Shown here: piece after piece, positions 1 to 6,333 of the stretch | Layout: the number at the start of each line of letters is the position of its first letter | How positions within the stretch are numbered: the stretch's first letter is position 1 | Assembly: GCA_004357415.1 (NCBI GenBank) | Contig: SMVY01000091.1 | Span: 1 to 12,741 of the forward strand | From: Gemmatimonadota bacterium | GTDB lineage: Bacteria > Gemmatimonadota > Gemmatimonadetes > Gemmatimonadales > GWC2-71-9 | Length of the DNA: 12,741 nt | Direction: 5' to 3' | Notes under the pieces: generated by a model | Told to the model about the DNA's origin: nothing | Databases searched by the model: none | What the model saw: only the letters and a program-made list of their open reading frames with translations | Made by a program: the position numbers and the translations under genes

Positions 1-145
1 ACCTGAACCTCCGTCGCCGGTTGGCGGACAGGGGAACGCCGGTGCATCCCGCGAGACCTTCTGCCATCCCTCATGGCCATCTCAGACTTCGTACCACGAC
101 CGCCATGCACTAGGTTGTCGACCGGGTCGAGCTAGATTGGGGGCC
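1..145. other. Left-edge region without a confident gene
   Basis: No complete gene is visible here. On the + strand the frame beginning at position 3 stays open to a TAG at 111-113, so it could be the last ~36 codons of a gene that begins left of the window. Its arginine/histidine-rich translation has no recognisable family signature. The reading frame of the following glycosyltransferase is also open back to position 2, but it has no ATG or GTG upstream of 146 and only a TTG at 137. I see no convincing promoter or terminator hairpin. Confidence 0.3.
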
Positions 146-1384
146 ATGCGAATCGGCATCGTGCATCCTGCGTTTCTGCATCGTGGCGGGGCGGAGAATC
201 TGACCCTGTGGCTCGCCTCCGGGCTGGCTCAGCGAGGTCACGCGGTGACATTGTTTGCCGCGGGCCTCGCTCTGGACCAATGGCCGGAGATCGATCTCGC
301 GGCGGTGCGGACGGTCGAGCTTTCCGATCACCGGGATGATTTCTGGCACGAGCCATCCCGCAGCCGGCAGCACGGTCGTATCATCGCCGAGCACGGCGCG
401 GATGCGGACGTGTTGGTGTGCGGCATCCATCCTGCCCATCTATGGCTGTCCCAAGCTTTGGCCGTGATGCCGCGCCCGCCGGCCTCCGTGCTGTACTGCC
501 AGGAACCGCGCCGGAAGTACTACTACATGTGGACCGATCGGCCTACGGTCGCCTACGTCGAGTCCGGGCGCCGCACGTTGCCATTCCACGACTGGCTGGC
601 GAACGGGATCCGCTACCGCAGGCGGGCCAGCCGGCTGAGCAAGATCCCGCTGGCCCGGTGGTACGATCGCCGCAAACTGGCGCGGCTGGAGCGCATTGTC
701 GCCAATAGCCGATTCACCGCACACAACGCGTCCCGCGTGTGGCGACGCCGGGTTGAGGTGTGTTACCCGGGTGTACCGGTGCCTGCGGCCGTCACGGCGC
801 CGAATCCGGCCGATCGAACCGGAGTCGCGGTGCTCACGGGATGGGAGGTGGCCAAGAACCCGATGGGGGTCCTGGGTACCATCAACGAAGTGGTCCACCA
901 CTTCGGCCGTCGTGACATCCCGTTCACCCTCACCGGTCGCAACATCCGCCCCGAGTACGAAGCGTACCTGCGCGACCACGACCTGTCCGCAGTGGTGTCT
1001 TTGCGCGACTACATATCGGAGGAAGAGAAAATCGCGCTCCTGCGTCAGGCCAGACTGTGTCTCTTCATTCCCTTCGCCGAGCCGTTCGGACTCGTCCCCG
1101 TCGAAGCGATGCTGCATCACACGCCCGTGATCGCTGCCGATCATGGAGGCCCGAGCGAGGTCGTCGTCGATGGGAAGACCGGCAGACTGGTCGATGTGTT
1201 CGCGCCCCGGGAGGTGGCACGTGCGGTGGTGGAACTGTACGACGACGCCAACTTGTTAGCCGAATATGGTAGTGCAGGGGAACGCCGGGCCCGAGAGGAG
1301 TTCAGCCTGGACGCGCTCCTCGACCGATTCGAGCTTCAGCTGCGCGCGGCCTGCGACGAACACGTTGCTACGAGGACCGCCTGA
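146..1384 (+). CDS. GT4-family glycosyltransferase (ALG2-like)
   Basis: This is a 412-residue retaining glycosyltransferase of the GT-B fold, expected to move a sugar from a nucleotide-sugar donor onto a growing glycan at the cytoplasmic face of the membrane. The N-terminal acceptor domain opens with a Rossmann strand and the glycine-rich turn RGGAEN (residues 13-18), typical of GT4 enzymes. The C-terminal donor domain carries the family's E-x7-E element EPFGLVPVE (E312 and E320), followed by a GGPSEVV donor-loop motif. The stretch CQEPRRKYYYMW (118-129) lies in the acceptor half. I chose the ATG at 146 because the protein then begins at the first beta strand; a TTG at 137 would add only three residues. 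Acceptor and sugar cannot be told from sequence. A second GT4 gene follows, so a role in exopolysaccharide, O-antigen or glycolipid assembly is likely. Confidence 0.88.
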   Translation: MRIGIVHPAFLHRGGAENLTLWLASGLAQRGHAVTLFAAGLALDQWPEIDLAAVRTVELSDHRDDFWHEPSRSRQHGRIIAEHGADADVLVCGIHPAHLWLSQALAVMPRPPASVLYCQEPRRKYYYMWTDRPTVAYVESGRRTLPFHDWLANGIRYRRRASRLSKIPLARWYDRRKLARLERIVANSRFTAHNASRVWRRRVEVCYPGVPVPAAVTAPNPADRTGVAVLTGWEVAKNPMGVLGTINEVVHHFGRRDIPFTLTGRNIRPEYEAYLRDHDLSAVVSLRDYISEEEKIALLRQARLCLFIPFAEPFGLVPVEAMLHHTPVIAADHGGPSEVVVDGKTGRLVDVFAPREVARAVVELYDDANLLAEYGSAGERRAREEFSLDALLDRFELQLRAACDEHVATRTA

Positions 1385-1389
1385 CCATC

Positions 1390-1551
1390 ATGGGTATCGG
1401 ATTGGTCAATACTGCGCTTCGTCATCGCGCTCCGTGCCGGGCCGGTGATCGGTTCACCATGGACCTGGATTCGAAGCCGCCGTCGTATGGCTGGCGACCG
1501 ACCGAGACGGGGCGGACACGCCGTGCCGCGCGCGCGGCGGTGACAGGCTGA
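1390..1551 (+). other. Doubtful 53-codon ORF in the gap between the two glycosyltransferases
   Basis: The 168-base gap between the two glycosyltransferases holds one open frame, ATG at 1390 to TGA at 1549-1551. It begins five bases after the upstream stop and ends one base before the next start. A GAGGA at 1372-1376 lies upstream, but 13 bases away, which is long for a ribosome binding site. The product would be basic, with an arginine-rich C-terminus, and matches no family I know. By my hand count about 70% of third positions are G or C, which is not decisive. It may be a real small gene, a decayed remnant, or simply spacer. Confidence 0.15.
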
Positions 1552-1552
1552 C

Positions 1553-2677
1553 ATGACCCGGGTCCTGCTGTCTCTCGACAAGTTGCGCGAACGCAACTCC
1601 GGTCTGGAACGGTTCTCGTTGCACCTGGCCCGCGCCCTGGGAGAAGCGGCCGCCGCCGACGTCGACCTGGTGTTCATGGCGCCCCGGCGCCGATGGCCCG
1701 ACCTGGGAGGCACCGGCGCCCGGCTGGAGCCGCCCAGGTTCTTCAACAAGTCGCGGATTCAGTCAGCTGTGTGCCGGATTGTTCCGGCTGGGATGAGAAG
1801 TTGGGGTCGACCCCGGTACGACGTGTGGCACGCCTTGGCCCAGGACGCCAAGTTCCTCCCGCTGGACCCCCGGATCCGCCTGGTCCTCACGCTGCACGAT
1901 CTGACCGTGCGACGGATCGAGAGCGGCAAGAAGCTGGCGCAGGCCATGAAGCGTTTCCAGGCCAACGTCGATCGGGCCTCGGTGGTGGTGACCGGGTCGC
2001 ACTTTGCCGCCGAAGAGATCCGCGAACACTTGCGGCTCGGTGATCGGCCGGTGGAAGTGATCTACCACGGGATCACCCTCGACCCGGCCGCGCCGGGCCG
2101 CAAGCCGGCCGGGCTCGGCGAAGGTCCGTTTCTGGTGGCTCTGGGGCGCGTGGTGCGGACCAAGAACTTGCACACGCTGATCGACATGATGACCTTGGTG
2201 CCGGACAGAAATCTCCTCATCGTGGGCGACGACTCCGATCCCCATGCCGCAGAGTTGAGGAACCGGGTCGCGGACGCGGGACTGAACGATCGCGTGCGCG
2301 TGCTGGGACCGGTCGGCGACCCCGAACGGGTGTGGCTCTTCCACCACGCCGATGCTCTACTGCAGCCGTCCCTGGCGGAGGGGTTTGGACTCCCGGTGTT
2401 GGAGGCCATGGCGTGCGGCACGCCGGTATTCCTGGCCCGGCGGACCAGCCTCCCGGAGGTCGGCGGCGAGCTGGCGTTCTACTGGGATACCTTCGAGCCC
2501 GACGCCATGGCCACGGTGTTCCACCGAGGGATGACGGTCGTTGCGGCCGACCCCACGTATCCGGACCGGCTGGTCGCTCACGCGGCGACCTTCAGTTGGG
2601 CGGCCGCGGCCAAGGGGTATCTCGACATCTATCGATCGCTGGCTGGGGTTTCATCGCCGCCAGTTGGGGCCGGCTGA
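1553..2677 (+). CDS. GT4-family glycosyltransferase (Glycos_transf_1 domain)
   Basis: This is a 374-residue GT-B glycosyltransferase, predicted to be cytoplasmic or membrane-associated and to act in polysaccharide or glycolipid assembly. The N-terminal half contains the acceptor-domain motif TLHDL (113-117), common in GT4 mannosyl- and glucosyltransferases. The donor domain begins near FLVALGRVVRTKN and carries the E-x7-E element EGFGLPVLE (E276, E284), then ACGTPV and the SLPEVGG donor loop, all well preserved. Length is normal for the family. The start at 1553 sits at the first beta strand (MTRVLLSLDKL); only a weak AGG at 1545-1547 precedes it. The stop overlaps the start of the next gene by one base (TGATG), so the ArsC-like protein is probably made from the same mRNA. 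Sugar specificity cannot be assigned. Confidence 0.88.
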   Translation: MTRVLLSLDKLRERNSGLERFSLHLARALGEAAAADVDLVFMAPRRRWPDLGGTGARLEPPRFFNKSRIQSAVCRIVPAGMRSWGRPRYDVWHALAQDAKFLPLDPRIRLVLTLHDLTVRRIESGKKLAQAMKRFQANVDRASVVVTGSHFAAEEIREHLRLGDRPVEVIYHGITLDPAAPGRKPAGLGEGPFLVALGRVVRTKNLHTLIDMMTLVPDRNLLIVGDDSDPHAAELRNRVADAGLNDRVRVLGPVGDPERVWLFHHADALLQPSLAEGFGLPVLEAMACGTPVFLARRTSLPEVGGELAFYWDTFEPDAMATVFHRGMTVVAADPTYPDRLVAHAATFSWAAAAKGYLDIYRSLAGVSSPPVGAG

Positions 2678-3021
2678 TGGAGGTGCAGGTGTTCGGTATC
2701 AAGAACGACGCCGATACCCGCAAAGCGCTCCGCTTCTTCAAGGAGCGGCGGGTAACGGTGCACTTCGTGGATCTGAAGCAGCGGGCGGCCTCACCCGCCG
2801 AGCTGAGACGGTTTGCCCAGAAGTTCGGGGTGGCCGCCTTGGTGAATACCCATGCCAAGCGCTACGCGGCACTGTGCCTGGGGGCCGCTCACCTGACCGA
2901 CGAACGCTGGCTGGCGACCTTGGCGGAACAGCCGCTCATTGTGCGGCTGCCGCTGGTTCGCTGGCAGCAGCGCTTGACCATCGGGCCGGCGGAAAGCGAA
3001 TGGCGCGACTGGGTTAGTTGA
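2677..3021 (+). CDS. ArsC/Spx-family (thioredoxin-fold) protein lacking the catalytic cysteine
   Basis: This is a 114-residue protein of the ArsC/Spx/YffB family. It shows the family start VQVFGIKNDADTRKALRFF (3-21), a KERRV strand turn, the FVDL strand (31-34), and a C-terminal PLIVRLPLVR segment matching the conserved 'PI(L/I)-x-R-P' strand before the phosphate/arsenate-binding arginine. In ArsC and YffB proteins a cysteine follows 'GIKN/K'. Here that position reads N-D-A-D, and the only cysteine in the whole protein is in LCLG around residue 67. It therefore cannot use the usual arsenate-reductase chemistry and may be a binding or regulatory protein. The ATG at 2677 shares one base with the glycosyltransferase stop (TGATG), implying translational coupling. 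The same frame is open upstream as a shadow of the glycosyltransferase. The fold call is fairly safe; the function is unknown. Confidence 0.75.
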   Translation: MEVQVFGIKNDADTRKALRFFKERRVTVHFVDLKQRAASPAELRRFAQKFGVAALVNTHAKRYAALCLGAAHLTDERWLATLAEQPLIVRLPLVRWQQRLTIGPAESEWRDWVS

Positions 3022-3038
3022 CCGCGGTGCCCGTCTGG

Positions 3039-5621
3039 CTAGAAGGCGTTGCCGAAGAACAGGGCGTTGGTCAGAAAGCGTGACGATCCGTACCAGAACG
3101 CTCTGAAGTTCAGGATATCCTGCACCAGGACGACCGCGCCACGGCCTTTACGCCGGGCGATGATGGCCGCCGATCCTCCGATGTCGGCCAGATTCTCTTG
3201 GGAGACATAACCACTGAGGAGTGGCTCGGCCGGGTAGCGCGCCACGTTGGCTCCCGGGGTATCAGAAAGTTCGAGAACCGCCGTGCCCCGCCGGAACAGC
3301 GCCACGTGGGCACCGGTGCCGAAGGCGAGCGGGTGTGTGGTATCCACCGTCACAGCCAGCGCCGCACCGCCGACAGCTCGGGCACCCCGCCTAGCCGACA
3401 CGTCGGCGTAGGGGATGCCGGTGGTGGCAGTGGAATCGTCCGTCGGGCGCAACTCCTCATCGACGATGTCGTGATCGAGCACCCAGTCCACGGCGCCGTG
3501 TTGGGCAATGAGCACCCCGCCGTCCTCGACCCAGGTCGAGACCTTGGCGGCTGCGACACTGTCTCCCGCGGTACCGCCGCCAACCAACACCAGCCTGTTG
3601 TAGCGCGAAAGATCTATTCGTCCCAGGCGCTCGTGGTCGATGAGTGACACGGGCATTCGCAATCGGTGCGACAACAGGTGCCACACCTCGCCCACCTCGT
3701 AGGCCGAAATCCCCGAACCGGTAACGATCGCAACCCGGGGCAGAGGAATGACCCGGGTGGAAGAACCGCCCAGGTCCGGCCCGGCCAGCGACAGGCCCGT
3801 GTTGAGGGCGTGAATGATCACATGGTCTTCGTCGGCCATGAGGCGCACCAGATCGTGGATCTCCTCTGCCGGCGGCGACGATTCGGCGTCCCGTCCCTTG
3901 AGCGGGAAGATCACGGCGCCGCGCCGGAACGGAGTGGCTGCCCCGGCAACGTCGGCGGTGAACGGCTTCCGGGCCAGGAGGGGGCGGACGCCGGCTTGGA
4001 GAGCCCGGTACAGGGCCCGGGGCGCCAGGAATCGATCCCACTCCATCACGTAGGCATACTCTGCCTGACCGCCCACGATCTCGCCGCCGTCATACCCGAT
4101 CGTGTCGAGCGGCTCGCCCATCAGCCGGGCCGGGTCGGAACCGTAGTGGTATACCTCGACACCGAACGCCAAGGGGAACGACCAGGTGGAGACGTCGTAG
4201 AACAGGGAGTCGCTGAAGCTGGTGACCCGTTCCATGGCGGCCTCGAGGAACCGTACCTGGGGCTGGTCCACTGGGATGACGTAGGCCGTGCCGGGCTCGA
4301 GGTCGACCCCGTCGATGCGGACCGGTTGCGCCAGCTGATAGGCCTGGATGCGGTGGCGCTGCAGCGTCCTCACCATGGCCTGGGCGCGGGTACGATGCTG
4401 CAGGCTCACCAGGTAGGCCTTGGTGGGGAGTGCCGCCGCCACCTCGGGGGCGCTGCGGTAGAAATCCCGCTGCATCCGCAGAAAATCGACCCGCATGTCC
4501 CGCACTCCGGCGAGGGTCGAGAGAGACGCGGCAAATTGGTTGACGATGGACTGAGAGTAGCTGAGCTTGCCGTGGTCGGTATTCCGTTCCAGTGCCCTGG
4601 AGGAGGCCTGCTCGAACAGAATGCCGACGGCGCCGTTCACGTCGGGGTAGGTGGAGCCCTTGCCGTAGTAGAAGTCGTCGAACGACTCCTTGGTGTAGTA
4701 GAGGGAACCGATCCGGTCCAGCCGGCGGGCGTGGTATTGCGCCAATCTGCCGGTGAGCTCGAACACCTGCTGCGGCGTGTTGGGGTTGTTCCTGCTGGGG
4801 ATGCCTGGCTGGAAGAAGTAGGTGGCGTCGCCGCTCATCTCGTGGAAGTCGGTCAGCAGTTGGGGGCGCCAGTTGTGAAATACCTCCAGCCGGCCCCGGG
4901 ACTCCGGATGCTGGGCCGGGAGCCAGTCCCGGTTCAGGTCGAACCAGTAGTGGTTGGTTCTTCCACCCGGCCACGGTTCGTTGTGCTCCCGGTCTTGCGC
5001 GTCGCTGGTGGCCACGTCCCCGCGCTGGCCGTTGACCCACTCGACGAACCGGCTCCGGCCGTCCGGATTGAGGCTCGGATCCACGATGACGATGGCGCTG
5101 TCCAGCAGGGCCTCGACATCCGGCCCCTGGCCCGCGGCCAGGTGGTACAGCAGGAGGATCGCCGCCTCCGACCCGCTGGCTTCATTGCCGTGGATGCTGT
5201 ACCCCATATAGACCACGGCAGGAAGGCCTGCCAGATCGTCGTCGGTCACGGCTTCCGGATCGTCGGACAGCCGGTGGAGTTGCCGGCGGAGGTCCTCGAG
5301 CCGGGCCTGATTGGCCGGCGAGGTGACGATGGCGTGGACCAGGGGCCGGCCCTCATGGCTCGTTGCGTGCTGCCGCACGATTACCCGGTCGCTCGCCTGA
5401 GCCAGGGTCTGGAAGTAGTCGACCAGCTGGTCCGGCCGGGTATGCCGGGTCCCGATCCGGTGGCCGATCACCTCCTGGGGAGTCGGCATGTCCGCCCGAT
5501 ATGTCACATTGACCTCGAACTCGTGCGCCAGCGGAAAGGGGAGGTCCTGGCTCGAGGCAGGGGAGAGGGGCAACGAGCCTGCCAGGATGGCGAGGCTGAC
5601 ACATCGGGGAGTGGTGAACAT
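3039..5621 (-). CDS. Secreted M14-family zinc carboxypeptidase with C-terminal GATase1-like domain
   Basis: This is an 860-residue exported metallopeptidase-like protein. Residues 1-25 form a signal peptide with a hydrophobic core (LAILAGSLPL) and an ending rich in small residues (SPASSQ). The M14 domain (about 60-350) has the zinc ligands H144 and E147 in SIHGNEASG, the NPDGR loop at 185-189, an Asn-Arg pair at 230-231 in DLNRDW that fits the carboxylate-binding site, a third zinc ligand at H260 (DFHEMSG), and the catalytic-type glutamate E337 in GILFEQAS. All catalytic positions are therefore present. After a linker/beta region, residues about 628-720 resemble a class I glutamine-amidotransferase fold (AIVTGSGIS, then LVLVGGG and GGVLIAQHGA), with no clear catalytic Cys-His-Glu triad. 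It probably cleaves peptides in the periplasm or outside the cell. It converges with the ArsC-like gene (17 bases between stops) and diverges from padR. The ATG at 5619-5621 has only a weak AGG four bases upstream. Confidence 0.87.
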   Translation of the reverse strand: MFTTPRCVSLAILAGSLPLSPASSQDLPFPLAHEFEVNVTYRADMPTPQEVIGHRIGTRHTRPDQLVDYFQTLAQASDRVIVRQHATSHEGRPLVHAIVTSPANQARLEDLRRQLHRLSDDPEAVTDDDLAGLPAVVYMGYSIHGNEASGSEAAILLLYHLAAGQGPDVEALLDSAIVIVDPSLNPDGRSRFVEWVNGQRGDVATSDAQDREHNEPWPGGRTNHYWFDLNRDWLPAQHPESRGRLEVFHNWRPQLLTDFHEMSGDATYFFQPGIPSRNNPNTPQQVFELTGRLAQYHARRLDRIGSLYYTKESFDDFYYGKGSTYPDVNGAVGILFEQASSRALERNTDHGKLSYSQSIVNQFAASLSTLAGVRDMRVDFLRMQRDFYRSAPEVAAALPTKAYLVSLQHRTRAQAMVRTLQRHRIQAYQLAQPVRIDGVDLEPGTAYVIPVDQPQVRFLEAAMERVTSFSDSLFYDVSTWSFPLAFGVEVYHYGSDPARLMGEPLDTIGYDGGEIVGGQAEYAYVMEWDRFLAPRALYRALQAGVRPLLARKPFTADVAGAATPFRRGAVIFPLKGRDAESSPPAEEIHDLVRLMADEDHVIIHALNTGLSLAGPDLGGSSTRVIPLPRVAIVTGSGISAYEVGEVWHLLSHRLRMPVSLIDHERLGRIDLSRYNRLVLVGGGTAGDSVAAAKVSTWVEDGGVLIAQHGAVDWVLDHDIVDEELRPTDDSTATTGIPYADVSARRGARAVGGAALAVTVDTTHPLAFGTGAHVALFRRGTAVLELSDTPGANVARYPAEPLLSGYVSQENLADIGGSAAIIARRKGRGAVVLVQDILNFRAFWYGSSRFLTNALFFGNAF

Positions 5622-5757
5622 GATGCCTGGTCGGATGCGAGGGGGTAGCCGGTTGGGTGCGACGGACTACCAAGTAACTCGTGGGCTGGTTGGGATACAA
5701 GGCACCCGTCGGTTCCCGGCTCGGTGCAGGCCGAGAATGGCCTCGCGGCGGAAACGC

Positions 5758-5786
5758 TTGCCAGATTGGGTGCCTGAGACCATATT
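5758..5786 (+). promoter_or_regulatory. Sigma70-type promoter of the padR gene
   Basis: TTGCCA (5758-5763, five of six matches to the -35 consensus) is separated by exactly 17 bases from CATATT (5781-5786, four of six matches to the -10 consensus). Transcription should begin near 5793, leaving a leader of about 50 bases that contains GGAG at 5826-5829. This is the clearest promoter in the window. It reads toward padR and away from the M14 peptidase gene. Confidence 0.6.
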
Positions 5787-5790
5787 TCCC

Positions 5791-5814
5791 GTGACAGTAC
5801 TACTGTTACGGTAA
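5791..5814 (+). promoter_or_regulatory. Palindromic operator, probable PadR binding site
   Basis: GTGACAGTA (5791-5799), a single central C, then TACTGTTAC (5801-5809) form a 9-base inverted repeat with one mismatch. It overlaps a second, perfect palindrome, TTAC-G-GTAA (5806-5814). The first palindrome sits on the predicted transcription start of padR, just after the -10 box. PadR-family dimers commonly bind such palindromes in their own promoters, so autorepression is the simplest reading. Binding is inferred, not shown. Confidence 0.55.
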
Positions 5815-5841
5815 TAGGCGTTATTGGAGAAACAGCTTGAT

Positions 5842-6192
5842 ATGACTGAGGCTAAGATACCTAGTAATAAGCTGTTAGCGCCACTCACTTCAGTCGTTTT
5901 CTACGTCCTGCTGGCGCTCAACGACGGACCGGCCCACGGATACGCCGTCATGCGGGCCGTCGCCGGCACAGCCGCTGGGGAACCGCCCATGGGGCCGAGT
6001 ACCGTCTATGGCACCTTGCAGCGGTTGTTCCACAGGGGTCTGGTGAGTGTTTCGCGGGCCCGGGGTTCGCAACGCAAGCGCTACGCCCTGACACCGGCCG
6101 GTCACCGGGCACTGTGGGCCGAATCAGTCCGCATAGCCAGATTGGCAGACCTGGTCCGAGCACGGCACCTGGTTTCGGACCACCCAACCTGA
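5842..6192 (+). CDS. PadR-family winged-helix transcriptional regulator
   Basis: This is a 116-residue short PadR regulator, which would bind DNA as a dimer in the cytoplasm. The PadR signature is complete: LTSVVFYVLLALNDGPAHGYAVMRAV (the N-terminal helix pair), then GPSTVYGTLQRLFHRGLV (the recognition helix), then the wing RGSQRKRYALTPAG. The C-terminal helix is short and R/A-rich, giving little room for a ligand-binding dimer extension, as in many short (PadR-s1-like) members. I prefer the ATG at 5842, with GGAG at 5826-5829 twelve bases upstream; an in-frame TTG at 5824 would add six residues without a ribosome binding site. A sigma70 promoter and a palindrome lie directly upstream, suggesting autoregulation. 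In related phyla such PadRs often sit beside ABC-type macrolide-export permeases. None is present here, so the target may be itself, the divergent M14 gene, or a distant gene. Confidence 0.88.
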   Translation: MTEAKIPSNKLLAPLTSVVFYVLLALNDGPAHGYAVMRAVAGTAAGEPPMGPSTVYGTLQRLFHRGLVSVSRARGSQRKRYALTPAGHRALWAESVRIARLADLVRARHLVSDHPT

Positions 6193-6333
6193 GGTGGGCG
6201 GCCCGGGATCTCGGCGTAGGCGGGATCCTGCGCGAGTGCTTTCGCCGTTTCGCATTACATCCGTCGGCGTTAGCTTCATAAGCCGCATCGTTTGGGCCGC
6301 TTTCCCTCACCTCTATTCCACTTCCGGTTCCCC

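Noticed and set aside
2332..2676. Upstream extension of the ArsC-like reading frame into the glycosyltransferase
   Set aside because: The extra residues are a shadow of the glycosyltransferase donor domain. The family alignment begins at the ATG at 2677.
3666..5648. A 660-codon open frame on the + strand, opposite the M14 peptidase gene
   Set aside because: It is antisense to a gene with complete M14 motifs and a signal peptide, and its translation is a low-complexity mix of G, V, P and R with no family signature. Long shadow frames are common in GC-rich DNA.
5720..5735. CTCGG-TGCAGG-CCGAG hairpin in the M14/padR intergenic region
   Set aside because: A five-base stem in GC-rich DNA is expected by chance. 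It has no T-run and no clear regulatory position.
6180..6197. CCACC / GGTGG inverted repeat at the end of padR
   Set aside because: The stem is only five bases with an eight-base loop, it overlaps the stop codon, and no T-run follows, so it does not look like an intrinsic terminator.
6292..6333. TTG start for the aminopeptidase at 6292
   Set aside because: It adds an odd F/P-rich leader. The ATG at 6334 gives active-site numbering in step with E. coli PepA.
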